Shown here: in pieces, positions 10,591-21,269 of the stretch | How the letters are laid out: each line of letters starts with the position of its first letter | Position numbering within the stretch: position 1 is the stretch's first letter | Source: Branchiostoma floridae | Taxonomy: Eukaryota; Chordata; Leptocardii; Amphioxiformes; Branchiostomatidae | Length of the DNA stretch: 64,000 nucleotides | Reading direction: 5' to 3' | Assembly: GCF_000003815.2 (NCBI RefSeq) | Contig: NC_049997.1 | Span: 16,728,502-16,792,501 of the forward strand | Made by a program: the position numbers and the translations under genes | The notes under the pieces: generated by a model | Seen by the model: only the letters and a program-made list of their open reading frames with translations | What the model was told of the DNA's origin: nothing | Database searches by the model: none

Positions 10591-11430
10591 AAAAAGTCCA
10601 CCTTCAATTTAAGGCTTTAAAGAATTTGTCCGGACTTACTCCAAATGACAAAAAGTAATTGCATGACAAATTCTACTAACTTTATATTGGAATAGTTCAA
10701 ATAAATAGCATATTTGTGACTCAAAAAGTTTGTGACATACATCAATAACCATATTTCATCAATTTAGTCTGCCACTTTTGATTCACCCGTGACGTCATCA
10801 CACTTCCGATTTCCGGAAAGTCAGCACAATGAATCAAGCTGGCGAAAGGTGGGGAGATCGAGTGAAAATCCATATACAGCTAGTGTTTTTTTGTGTTAGA
10901 ACAAAGCTCAAATAGTACAACTATCGTTATTGTCCATGCAGCGTTGCAAAATTTCGGCAAACTTATATATATAAAGAAATAACGTCACCCAGCAAAAACA
11001 TATCGCCCATGCAATGATAACATTTTATGATAGCTTAGTACATGTAGCTTGAGGAATCATAAGGTCGTTTTGTGTTCGTGGCTGAATAAATATGTCTTTC
11101 CCTAGTGCCTAAAATGCCATCCTTAAAGGTTAAGTTATAGAGTACATAATGCCTGTTTTCCTCTATGCCATTTAGTTTCACCTATCAAAATATATTTTAT
11201 GACCTATGCAGTATCTTTCGGGCAGTGTAGGCGCCCGTAAGGAAATAAGGACTGTAAATATTGTTTTTCAATTCATCATTTGTGGTACCCTTTATTCAGA
11301 ATAAACCTATATCAACTCAGTTATTAGGCATCATCTGTAACCTTTTGATATTTCATTTTGATATTTAGTATGCATGAGGTGAGAAACATACGCGCAGCTC
11401 CATTACAATACAAGCGGTATCGATCTTCAT
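10591..11430. other. No gene seen; upstream of the FN3 gene
   Basis: AT-rich intergenic sequence with one TGACGTCA site near 10790. No exon could be supported. Confidence 0.45.
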
Positions 11431-11439
11431 TAAATATTA

Positions 11440-11708
11440 ATTAGGGTGGCGGATGAGGGTGTTTGTACGTCGTTTTGCGGCCTTGGGGCGGCTTGTATAT
11501 TCGGGCGCTCGATAGGTGTGTGAGTAGGCGGGCGTTAAGACAGCGTACGTGCCTGGAATGCGGAAAAAACGTACGTCCCTTAAGTGGAACGTAACTCAGC
11601 CTTTATGATGATGACGCTGCGCGTAGCGGCGTGCGTTTGGCTACCAGGAAGGCCCCGGTAGAGAGAGGGAGAGCTCTTTCGGCAGGACTGCATCCATGAA
11701 GCCGCCGA
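11440..11708 (+). promoter_or_regulatory. Putative CpG-rich promoter and 5' leader of the FN3 gene
   Basis: Composition changes sharply from AT-rich to CpG-rich just before the coding region, with words such as TACGTCGTTTTGCGGCC, GGGCGCTCGATAGG and repeated ACGTACGTCC. No convincing TATA box was placed at a set distance. An out-of-frame ATG at 11696 precedes the main start. Promoter activity is inferred only from composition and position. Confidence 0.4.
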
Positions 11709-12356
11709 ATGACCATGTACACGTGCGGGCTCCTCATCCTGGTGTTCACCGGTGACGTGGTCCTCTCGTCCTCGGCGCTGGAAGCGCTTGGCCCCGCTAA
11801 CAGTACAGAGGCTCCCCGTAACAGCTCTAGCGGGCTCAGCTGGTTAGAACTCACCGTGATGAGTGCTACAAGCGTGCGGATCACCTGGCCGGGTATGCCG
11901 GACTTAGAGTCATACCACCGCGTGCTGTACGGAAAACCTGGCGCTGAAGAGCAGCTACATGTACTCCTAAAACCCGGAGACAATGCGTATATCATATCAC
12001 ATCTCATCCCGTCGAGCTCGTACAGAGTGTGTATACTCAAGTCGGACCAGACGGAACCGCACCCAGCCCAGTGTAGAGTGTTCACTACTGCCGAGGACAC
12101 GCTCGCTGTAGAATACAAAGCGAAAGGTGCAATTCTAGGCGGCGTTGTCATCATGCTCATTTTTGTTGGCATCATCTACCGCTGCGTCCTAAGAAGGTAT
12201 CGGACGTCTCAAGGAACGCCTGACGATGCGGGAGCCACCCCGCTTACGGACTTGGGGCTTGTCGAGGTCCACGGAGACGGGAAAAAACTCGGGGACATTT
12301 TGTCGGACTCGCGCGAGATCACAGACGACGATTTCCGCGTGACCAGGGTAAGGTGA
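11709..12356 (+). CDS. Single-pass membrane protein with one fibronectin type III domain
   Basis: The 215-residue product has a hydrophobic signal peptide (about 1-22), two N-glycosylation sequons (N31, N38), one FN3 domain (about 42-127) with the expected core (SVRITW near 55-60, LIPSSSYRVC near 99-108, CRVFTT at 122-127), a membrane segment (about 140-160) and a 55-residue tail after a CVLRRYR stop-transfer. Topology is therefore extracellular FN3, type I. A Cys pair (108 and 122) near the end of the domain recalls LRR-FN3 adhesion proteins such as LRFN/ELFN/FLRT, but no LRRs are present, so it is not named. The ATG at 11709 sits in a reasonable Kozak context; an in-frame ATG follows two codons later. 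CpG-rich codon use contrasts with the flanks. The tail ends SREITDDDFRVTR-VR and stop, lying inside a tandem repeat. A donor-like AGGGTAAGG overlaps the last codons, so a spliced form with another C terminus is possible. Confidence 0.75.
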   Translation: MTMYTCGLLILVFTGDVVLSSSALEALGPANSTEAPRNSSSGLSWLELTVMSATSVRITWPGMPDLESYHRVLYGKPGAEEQLHVLLKPGDNAYIISHLIPSSSYRVCILKSDQTEPHPAQCRVFTTAEDTLAVEYKAKGAILGGVVIMLIFVGIIYRCVLRRYRTSQGTPDDAGATPLTDLGLVEVHGDGKKLGDILSDSREITDDDFRVTRVR

Positions 12357-12868
12357 GGTACGAGAGGTGACGAACATGAACGATGTGACCTGTCGCCAAT
12401 CTTCGGTTGATTACGAACATTACCGAAAGTGTATATGTCTCGCGAGATCACCCACGACGATTTCCGAGTGACCAGACCAAGGGTAAGGTGAGACGAGAGG
12501 GGACCAGAGGTGACGAACATGAACGATGTGACCGGTCGCTAATCTTCGGTTGGTTACGAACATTACCGAAAGTGTATATGTCTCGCGAGGTCACCCACGA
12601 CGATTTCCGAGTGACCAGACCAGGGTAAGGTGAGACGAGAGGGGACCAGAGGTGACGAACATGAACGATGTGACCGGTCGCTAATCTTCGGTAGGTCACG
12701 AACATTTCCGAAAGTGTATATGTCTAGCGAGATCACCTACGACGATTTCCGCGCGACCAGACCAGGGTAAGGTGAGGTGAGGTACGAGAGGTGACGAGAG
12801 GTGACCAACATGACCGATGTGACCTGTCGCCAACCTTCGGTCGGTCACGAACATTTCCGAAAGTGTGT
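12303..12868 (+). repeat. Four-copy ~130-143-bp tandem repeat spanning a stop codon
   Basis: Units start near 12312, 12441, 12584 and 12726 with CGCGAGATCAC-like words. Each carries GACGATTTCCG, a donor-like GGTAAGGTGAG, GAACATGAACGATGTGACC and TTCGGT...CACGAACATT-CCGAAAGTGT. Copy 1 encodes the end of the FN3 protein. Copies 2 to 4 still read SREITHDDFRVTR, SREVTHDDFRVTR and SSEITYDDFRATR followed by a stop in their local frames. Spacing between copies 1 and 2 is 129 bp (a multiple of three); later spacings are 143 and 142. Confidence 0.9.
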
Positions 12869-13350
12869 GTAGCTCTCAATGCAATACTTCCACTGCGGAA
12901 CAACGTAAAAATATACTGTATAATCTTCAACCTAATAGTATATACGACGACGATGCCTACACAATTGTAGGTGTCTAACCCAGTGTACATATCTTCTCGA
13001 ATACTATATATCTTAGATCCTTCAGTACAACATACGACAAGCCTGACAAGGTATGTATAAAATCTTCAACCATTCCCCGATCGATCTTGAGGCTTCGTGG
13101 AATTAGTTTTATGTCCGTAACACCCAGTGAGCCGATACAGCACGTGTAATGCCATTATAACGATATCAGACGAGCTCCTATATGCCTGAGCGAGATTAGA
13201 TAGGTGAAAATTGGTTACATACAGTGGGTACCCTTAGAGAGAGGGTGTAGCTAAGTAATCGATACACAGACGTAAAATTTGTACTTTGGAAGTCTAGGAA
13301 ATATTATCAGAATCATATCAAAGCCAGGGGGATATGCCCCCTACTCTCGT
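12869..13350. other. No gene seen
   Basis: Region downstream of the repeat. I see no clear AATAAA here that would fix a polyadenylation site for the FN3 gene. Confidence 0.4.
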
Positions 13351-13354
13351 ATAA

Positions 13355-13495
13355 CTAAACAAATCATGTTTCAAGCTGCCATATCTTTATCTCATGTTTC
13401 ACATAATGGAATTATGAGCAATATAGCAAAACAAATCATGTTTCAAGCGAGCTGCAATACCTTTATCTTATGGTTTACATAATGGAATTGTGGGC
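13355..13495. repeat. Short tandem duplication (~75 bp, two copies)
   Basis: ACAAATCATGTTTCAAGC...TTTATCT-ATG-TTCACATAATGGAATT occurs twice, near 13360 and 13431. Confidence 0.6.
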
Positions 13496-13803
13496 TATAG
13501 GGTATATGGACTGTTGTATCAAATTTTCTACAACATGCTTTGTTAATGTAGATATAGTAGAATGTCAAAAGACAGTCATGTTGTAAACAAACGTCTATCA
13601 AAAATATACATATTGAACAACGGCAAGATAATTGTTTGCCATATGTTCTAACTAGTGCCAGCTAGTAATTCTTTTTTAGAAACAAAAAGTGATATTATCA
13701 TGTTCCTCACATATCATTATCTATATACATCATCTCCATCTATATACACAAGAGCCTATGATACATGTATTATTTACGCATTGTTGAAATAACTATTTTT
13801 CAA

Positions 13804-14161
13804 GGCCTACGATATGTAACATCCTTGCTCCAAAATTGAAATATTTCTCAAAAACAAAATATTTGTGTGAAAGAAATGTGCAAACACATTGCAGCATATT
13901 TGCATAAATTTTTCGTATTACTGGTGTTGTTTATAAACTGTGCCAAAGCAAGTGACATAATGTCTACTAAGTTTCTGAAACCATCTCAAACTAGAGCCTC
14001 TAAACAACAACAGACTGTACGCTTCAAGCTTTTAAACACGTTATGTATGGTGCAATGATAATGTAACCTCCCTCCTTAGATATCGGTATGCAATGCTATT
14101 GCGTTGAAAAAATGTAAACAAAGCTACTTCAAATATTGTCCTAATATTACATAATATGCCT
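13804..14161. mobile_element. TTAA-type MITE, copy 2
   Basis: Shares its interior and ends with 3291-3642 (left AAGGCCTACGATATGTA, right complementary to AGGCATATTATGTAAT). The right flank TTAA is the same tetranucleotide that opens the next piggyBac-type element at 14166; the left flank is TCAA, consistent with mutation. Confidence 0.55.
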
Positions 14162-14165
14162 TTAA

Positions 14166-15109
14166 CCCTATTCAGACCGGGGGGGGGGCTTTTGAGGCCC
14201 GCGCCTACTTTGATGTCCTATAACGCCAGAACGGCTTACGCTAGGGCCACCAAATTTGGTGAGTTTTCCTAAAATATTGTTGGCAACAATTTTACGAAGT
14301 TTGAAAAATTTTCCATATTTTCGTGTTGCCATGGCAACCGTTTGTTGACAGGCTGTTTTGCCAAAAATCACTATTTTTGGTTCTAACAATGTATTTTTCA
14401 CATTTATTTGCTATATTACTGCTATTTTGTTACATAAATAAAATCTTACATTATCTAGCATATCTTTCATAATTATATATGCATAAATTATGCTAATTTG
14501 ATGACGTCATCAGCCCAAAATCCAAGATGGCGGACCGTATGGCCAGATCAAGAATAACGAGTTAATTATCCATTAAAATTTATAACTACCTGGTATTTTT
14601 TCATCAAAAACCATCAAAATGAATGTATTTAGTCTATTTCCATTGCCCTTTGTGATTATTTGTTGCAAAAAAAGTATTTTTGAAAATTCAAGGTGATGGA
14701 TATAATATGGCGGAGTCCAACTGGTATCTTAGATGTGTATGACGTCATTTTATGACGTCATTTTGACGTCATTGATGTTGCTATTGGCAACGCAAGTCGT
14801 AATAAACATTATTATTCTGTTATCTGCACTTGTTGTTACATTTTTGTAGAATAACTTGAAGTTTTCTGAGAATACCCTTTTTTCATGGGTCCGGCCAATA
14901 TAATCAAATTGATGACGTCATCATTACGTCATCTTACGTCAACGTAACGTCAAACGTCAAATACTTGTCAGATATTATGTCGATATCATGTCCTAAAAAT
15001 TTAGTGGCCCTACAGCACGTCGTTTTAGAGTTATAGGACTTCAAAGTGGAGGGCCTCAAAAGCCCCCCCCCGGTCCAGGGATGACCAAAAAAGCCCGGTC
15101 TGAATAGGG
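14166..15109. mobile_element. piggyBac-type MITE, family 2
   Basis: TTAA at 14162-14165 and 15110-15113 flank CCCTATTCAGACCGGG termini. Subterminal repeats run GGGGGGCTTTTGAGGCCC, followed by a match through GTCCTATAAC. The right end has an extra block between the outer repeat and the G run, as in family 1. The interior carries repeated TGACGTCA and CCAAGATGGCGGACC words. It has no transposase. The same family recurs at 31928-33545 and 44435-44670. Confidence 0.85.
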
Positions 15110-15113
15110 TTAA

Positions 15114-15609
15114 GAATAGACATTACTACAGTAAAACAAAAACAACAACAAGAATTTGAGCCTACTGTCTTCCAAAAATGCTGTTTTACTCCAGTCTTAC
15201 TTTGAAGCAATACCAGTGATATATTGTACAGAGATGGCCATGTGTCGAACTGACACCATTGTTTCATACCATGTATGTTCTGGGTTATTAAAAACAAACC
15301 CCTATATTTTGTCTGTGTATGTCTCGCAATTATTTTGAAGCAACGGGATTTTTTAGTTTTATAATATCAAAACTGATAGAATTGAATATATTCAGTATAA
15401 GGTCAGCAATATAGTAGCGTACAATGATAAAAAATCCTAAAAATCAATTAATTAGTCGTTTTACAACGGCGGTGTTGTCATCCACTGCTTGAAATACGAT
15501 ATTTACCTTCTTTTTCTTCATTTTCAAATTCAGATATAGTTTTTGGCGTGTGTTTGTGGTCAGCATAACTCTAGTACCTCTTGATGTATTTCAATGATAT
15601 TCAGTATAT
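15114..15609. other. No gene seen; one dispersed-repeat trace
   Basis: A trace of the (GT)/CAGCATAACTC module lies at about 15545-15600. No exon could be supported. Confidence 0.4.
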
Positions 15610-17162
15610 TTTACTTATACCCCCTTTCCACTAGGACGGCGCTCTCGCGGCGCTCTCTCTGCGACCTCAAATTGGGAAGAGCGCAGTGAGAGCGCGACGG
15701 GATCGCCTAGGTCGCCATGGGAGCGCGCAGAGAGCGCGGTGGGAGCGCCATGGTCGCCATGGTCGCCATCACCTCTGCGACTGTTTTGAACCTGCTCAAA
15801 ACAGTCGCCGTGAGAGCGCCGTGGACAGCGATCCACCGATGAGCGCAGAAAGAGCGCCAAGAGAGCGCGCAGCGAGCGCCGTGAGCGCCAACAGAGCGCA
15901 CAACGAGCGCGGTGAGTGCAATAGGTCTCAACAGTGGTTTATGATGCCAATTTAGCTAGGACGGCGCTCTCACCGCGCTCTCTCTGCGCTCTCGTCTGCG
16001 GTTTGTGAAAAAGGATATTTGACATATAGATAGAACCCGGAGAAATGTCCAAAATGTACCGGTAATGACAAATTAAACAAACTGAGATTTTAAAAACAAA
16101 GGTTTATCATTTCTCAACTAATTTTTGAATTTCAACATGATGACATTAGGTTTTCTTGTTCTCCATCTGTACATTTAGATTATTGAAGTCCCATTTTCAA
16201 TTAAATTGAAGTGTTTCAGCGTTGTATGATTTACCCGTTGTATGATTCGGCCCGTAACCGAGAGGTCGCCGGTTCGAATCCGACTGCCGTGTTGCCGGTC
16301 TTGTGCCCTTGGGAAAGGCACTTTACACGACTTTCCTCACTTTACTCAAGTGAAAAATGAGTCGTCCCTCGGATAGGACGTTAAATGGAGGTCCCGTGTA
16401 TGGGGAGAGTCACACCCCATGCAGGTTAAAGAACCCCCACACGTGCGATGGTGCGGTGTGGTTGGAGCAAACCCCTCTGTCCGGAGTTGGTGATTCACTT
16501 CAAATCACCCGGTTGTAGGCCTGGCGAACCTCCATACCGTATCAGCCACACGGTGATTTACATCATTCACCCAGACGGGAGACCTGGCGCATCCCCGTCT
16601 TGTAATTAGCCAGCGAAAGGGTATGTGACCCCGTAAGGGGCGGTATCACCCCGTCGTGTGTAAACATGTGCGAACATGTGTGATCACGTCGACCGATGAT
16701 GATTTACACCAATAACGTGGCATGTTAAAGATATTTATGGTGAACAAGCTACATGACAGATTTAAGAAAAGAAAACAGCAAAATTGAGACAAACGTGTAT
16801 ATTTCAGTCTGAGTGACTGTACAGTGACCAACATTGGATTTGTTGACAGCCTTGATTTTATACTTTGAATGTTATGTAAGACGTAAAAGGATGACTTCAA
16901 AGATACCAAAATACGCTATACGTCAAAAGATTCGTTCTTTATCTCTGAAATTCGTTGAGTAATCTTTCGAATCTTTGCTAGCTCATAAAAAGATGCTGAC
17001 ATTTGAGTTTTTCGTCGCGGTGAGAGCGCGCTGGGGTCGCCGGAGAGATTCCACTAGAGCAGCTTTTTCTGGCGTCGCGGCGCTCTCACCGCGTTCTGGC
17101 CAATTTTCCATCGCAGCGAGAGCGCCGTGAGAGCGCCGTCAAGTGGAAAGGGGGCCTAAGTA
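15610..17162. mobile_element. Foldback element with GAGCGC-rich arms
   Basis: Left end CCCCCTTTCCACTAGGACGG and right end complementary to CCCCCTTTCCACTTGACGG bound arms packed with the short repeat GAGAGCGC/GCGCTCTC (15633-15990 and about 17015-17150). The match extends outward to TACTTA on both sides. A SINE with target duplications sits inside (16235-16698). Superfamily unknown; frames in the arms come from the simple repeat. Confidence 0.7.
16235..16698 (+). mobile_element. tRNA-derived SINE with 9-bp target duplication
   Basis: ATGATTTAC occurs at 16226-16234 and 16699-16707, flanking the insertion. The head has a perfect B box, GGTTCGAATCC (16271-16281). The body contains CCCTTGGGAAAGGCACTTTA, a core seen in many invertebrate SINEs, then GGACGTTAAATGGAGGTCCC and CAGGTTAAAGAACCC. 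It depends on LINE enzymes in trans. The ~464-bp length suggests a near-complete copy. Confidence 0.8.
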
Positions 17163-17400
17163 GGGATTGGGAAGACGAAGGCCAATGATGATTTTTGGCC
17201 CCCTTGTATGTGAACCTTGGTACGAAAGCAGAACTTATTTTGTATCTTTTGACCTTTGTATCTTTTGACCTGGCCATGCTATGGTCTTGATTTTTTTCTT
17301 GGTGGAAGATAGCTTGTGATTTAAGAAAGAAGTGATGTGTGTTTGGGCCCCCTATAGCTAGCAGCTTTCGCTGAAACTGCAGGGGCATTTTTAACGCATA
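17163..17400 (+). repeat. GGCCCCCTAGCGGC-family fragment
   Basis: Contains GGGAAGACGAAGG, TTTTTGGCCCCCTTG, CATGCTATGGTCTTGAT, GGAAGATAGCTTG, GTTTGGGCCCCCTATAGC and CTGCAGGGGCATTTTT in the order seen at 5371-6459, immediately next to the foldback element. Confidence 0.6.
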
Positions 17401-17929
17401 TTTTAGGGTACACACACAAATGATACCGAAAACATAGCCTTCTTGGCGAATGTAATGAATAGCCACAATAAGATCTCGAGTCACATTTACAAATAATGTA
17501 TTGGCTATCGGTGACCTCTATGACTGTTTCCTACCGTTCGCAGCACGTATGATATGTCTTCCGTCTGGGCAAGAGATCTTACGGGCGATTACAGAAATTG
17601 CCTCACTTGATGAATGCCATCATACTAGATCAACCAAAAGAAGAGGAGCGGCTTTCTGATCTAGAAAAATAGGCCAGCCGTTGCCAAGAAATTAGGGCGT
17701 ACACGTCACAGGGATTAGTTCTCGATACTTGTACAGATTTAACCCAATTAACTACGGGTGCTGTGATTGGTTGGTGACTGATATAGAGGAATATACGCTC
17801 CATGGTCCAGTGATGATTACAATTATGCCAGTTTCATGAGTTTATATGGAGTACATTCACTGGGAAACCCCCCCCCCCCCCAAATGATGCAAAAGTGCAA
17901 ATGAAAAACAAACGTTTGGCCAAAAAAGT
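17401..17929. other. No gene seen
   Basis: Mostly unique sequence; a C run (about 13) lies near 17869-17881. Confidence 0.4.
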
Positions 17930-18336
17930 TACTTCATTATGATATCAAAATGTGAAGGCTGATTTAACAAATGACTACATACACAGAGTATGCTATACCG
18001 AACAATAGATATGATTTTTTTGTTCTTTCACATTTTCTTTCATTTTGGTTACTACAAAGTTTCTTCCAACAGGGACAATTTTAAAAGCAAGGTACATACC
18101 ACTACATTTGCTGTATCCGTATTCATACGTGACTAATGAACCTCTTCAACGATTTTTTTTTTTTCATTTTGAAGTTCTTTGTTATTAGCATCTCATTCTG
18201 TTTCTATTTTCTTTGAATTTGCGGCAAATATTTTGCTCATTTTTATAAAGTATGATCGATTTTTTTTTCGGAATTGGGCAAAATTTGATGGGCGCGCGGA
18301 TGTCATCTATGTAATCAAATCAATATGGCTTATTAA
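17930..18336. mobile_element. MITE fragment, GGCCATGTTGATTTGAT family (right part)
   Basis: Interior words (GAGTATGCTATACCGAACAA, TTCTTTCACATTTTC) and the end (GATGGGCGCGCGGATGTCAT, then TATGTAATCAAATCAATATGG) match 25030-25318. The left terminus is not recognisable. Confidence 0.5.
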
Positions 18337-18718
18337 GGGGACGATTTAGGATGAAAAATGAGTAGGCGACTCAGATACATTGATATCGTTAAGAGGCAAT
18401 ATCATCAACTGAATATGTATATTAATTGACTTCATCCAACATAGATGCAGGTAATGGTCAGCATCAATTACACAATCGTTCGTAACGGATTGTAGATCAC
18501 AGCATCTCTAATGAAGTCTCCAATGAAAATTACATTTATAAGAAAATAGTTGAGGCTTACTCAATTTTTCAGCAACGCGTCGCCGTAGGTGTCAGATAAC
18601 CTATGTCGTCCCCCGTCTCTGTTCAGTGTTGGACGGTTAACAGCCTTCTTCGCTCCTATTGCAAAGGAATACGACTCCAAATCTTGAAATCTGTTAATGT
18701 TGCAGCATCGTTTCGGCT

Positions 18719-18763
18719 GAAGTTTTTTTTTTTTTGTGTGTGTGTGTGGGGGGGGGGGGGTGC
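18719..18763. repeat. T, GT and G simple-sequence run
   Basis: About 14 T, a short GT tract and about 12 G in succession. It produces artificial frames on both strands. Confidence 0.8.
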
Positions 18764-18896
18764 ATCGTTGCGTGAATATACGTATCTCCAACGTGCATAA
18801 AATGAAAATAACTAGAAGTATAATTAATGGATGAGATTTACAAATAAAATAAATGTGGGGTTTGTGGAAGGAGTAGATCTGTCATCCCACCAAACG

Positions 18897-19071
18897 CTAG
18901 TTCACCTTTATCCGCCGGATAACCTTAATCCATTAATTCTATCAGGAATCTAATGTCCACGGACAGTAGCTTCAAATTGCAATATTGAAAGCACCATCCG
19001 TCGCCTTAAATAACCTTTGTAAAAAAAAAAAATAACGGATATAGGCTACCCCGCGGATAAAGGCGAACTAG
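18897..19071. mobile_element. MITE of the CTAGTTCACCTTTATCCG family, copy 2
   Basis: The clearest copy: left CTAGTTCACCTTTATCCGC, right complementary to CTAGTTCGCCTTTATCCGCG. The core is AT-rich and only about 130 bp. Confidence 0.7.
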
Positions 19072-20574
19072 TATCATTAGATCCAACGAATACATTTTTG
19101 TAACATTGCCATGTAAACGTTGTGTAACGTTTTCAGTGACACATATACACGTGATATGGAAATACATTGAACTCGTTGACATCTAGTTGACAACAATCTA
19201 TGCTTTGTATGTTTGACATACGTTATGCTTAGCTTCTTGTCCCTAATTGTCCAAGATGTATGGCAATGTCATAGAGGTCAGGACCTAACACGTATGTTAC
19301 TTCGAGGGGCCAAAAAGGTCGAGTCATTTACTCTCTTACTGGGTGTATCTATTGCATATTTGTAAAATCGCGGTGTCGTGGTACGTACACTGGTGAACCA
19401 TTCGTTGTATTTATCCCTCGGGCAAAGAGTGTTATTACACATCTTTGTACGTCTATGGCTCGTTTTCATGGAAATGAAAAAAATGCTGTAGCCTGCATAC
19501 ATGTAAGAGTTCATATGAAGCGAATCATAGACAACATCACTGGTCCTTTAGTTGTTTCCCAACCCCTGTAATGGTTAACAAAAGATGCATCACAACATTC
19601 ATATTGGTTAATGGCTTGGAAGATTATTATAGCCACAGGTGGGATTTCACCCCCTGAAAATGGCTGTCGCCTGAGAAGAAACAAAGAATTCAAATAGTAG
19701 CCAAAGGTGTAACAATTCATATCCTAGATGGTTGTTCGGCAGGTGAAACCAGCTACCTCTCTGCTTTTTTTTACGTTTCAATGAGAACGAGTGCTACGTG
19801 AAGAACGACTTGGTTTGTCAGGCGTGCTGTTTGACATACAAGCCACATTAGGCAACAACAAGGACATTTTATGGATGGCATCAGCATACTCATTGATAAC
19901 AATAGGACCTCGAATCAATCTATTGTAGAATATATGGGGCGTTTTATTTTCAACTGTCTTCAAAGAACAAGTCAAACCCCGCAATAGTAACGTCTTAGAT
20001 CTAGAATTTACTTAATATTTGTATGTTAGTATTTAGTTTATTTACATGAATATAGACCACACTCAATCATTTCATGTATTTGATTTTTGTTCACTCACAA
20101 TTAGCCCCGTGGGTATTAAATAATTTGCCACAAAACATTCGTTAGTGTCCATGTGGTTTTGAGAAATAAAACAAGACGTTTTGCTTGCAGTAGATGTTTA
20201 ATATGACGACGAAGTAACCATATTGGAAACTTCTAGTATGTCGTGTGTGGTACCCTCGAATGTACGAACTGGTAAGAGCAACACGAAAGAGGTAGCCATG
20301 ACAGTAGTTTTAGAAGTGAAACAAGCTCGATATTTGCAGAAGTAACACTTGTATGGCAGCCTTGGGTGAATTTCTCAACCTGGTAACTTGTTTTTTGTTG
20401 TTGTTTGCTTTGCATACCTGGTAAATCGCCGGATGTAACGTTTCTAGTCTACCAAAAAGTGTCACTTTATGCACATCTTCAATACAGCAGGAGTCAAAGA
20501 CTCCTTGAATCATAGTAATATAATTTTTTTCACTATCATTGTCGTTACAAGGCTTAAAAGGCCTTTCATTTACT
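19072..20574. other. No gene seen (about 1.5 kb)
   Basis: Open minus-strand frames of 60-80 codons occur here but show no domain, signal peptide or conserved pattern I recognise. Confidence 0.4.
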
Positions 20575-20793
20575 TGAAGATTAAAGTTTGCAGGTCACTG
20601 CCTTAGGAGTAAGGAAATGGTTGCTGACCTGGTACTCTGGACACCCAGGCATGGGAAGAGGAGGCCGGGAAGGCCGGCAGTAACATATATAGACATGCTC
20701 AGGAAAGACACAGGCCTGGAAGTCGACAACTTACAAAGTGCAATGAGGGACAGGGACGCCATCTCAACTCGATGCCGGATGGACTCGACTTAA
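20575..20793 (+). pseudogene. Non-LTR reverse transcriptase C-terminal fragment, family A
   Basis: Reading frame RLKFAGHCLRSKEMVADLVL, then a basic GKRRPGRPAVTYIDMLRKDT, then a stretch ending MRDRDA and a stop at 20791. This is the characteristic C terminus of many invertebrate LINE polymerases (GHCLR...H.KR.PGRP.xTYID.L..DTG...AM.DR..W). A stop codon lies just upstream and no RT motifs remain, so it is a 5'-truncated dead copy. Confidence 0.7.
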
Positions 20794-20912
20794 GCAGAAG
20801 TCATAGGTCCCATTTTACAATCACCAGTGACCTGGAATATGTCGACCAGCCTATTTCGACAACAGGATCTGACAAAAGTTAAAAGGGCTGACTTCTAGAC
20901 TTGGAAGGTTAA

Positions 20913-21220
20913 GGTGGGGTCACACCTGCGTATATATTTAAGTCCGTATAAGGCGCGCATGGGAGTATTTGCCTCCACCAGGCTCCACAGGTCGTTGTAG
21001 AAATGATAGAAATTGGACAAACGTAAACAGGTGACATGTCGGACGAGTTAGCCCGGTCGCTAACCATACTTCTCGGTCAGCTAACTCATCTGGCATGTTA
21101 TGTATCTAAATTTGTCCAATTTGTATTATTTTTCCTGCGACCTGTGGAGCCTGGTAAAGGCTAAGGGCGTCATACGCACCTCAAACGGACTTGAATATAT
21201 ACGCATGTGTGACCCAACCA
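20913..21220. mobile_element. Long palindromic MITE with GGGTCACAC ends
   Basis: Termini GGTGGGGTCACACCTGCG and the complement of the right end, GGTTGGGTCACACATGCG, extend through TATATATT-AAGTCCG. Near the centre, CCAGGCTCCACAGGTCG and TTGGACAAA are also inverted, so nearly the whole 300 bp could fold into one hairpin. Confidence 0.7.
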
Positions 21221-21269
21221 AAATGTTTTCCGTTATGCTACATTGATGGAATGACTGTACGCGTGTACC

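Noticed and set aside
12189-12990. Minus-strand and shifted frames over the tandem repeat
   Set aside because: They are mirror translations of the FN3 gene end and its repeat units, with internal periodicity but no domain.
14168-14401. 77-codon frame shared with 32599-32796
   Set aside because: The shared peptide comes from two copies of the same MITE, not from a conserved gene.
15615-15955. Arg/Ser/Ala-rich frames at 15.6-15.9 kb
   Set aside because: They result from the GAGCGC simple repeat in the foldback arm; all three frames of the arm stay open.
16250-16320. Functional tRNA gene at the SINE head
   Set aside because: It has a B box but no complete cloverleaf, and it is fused to a SINE body with target duplications.
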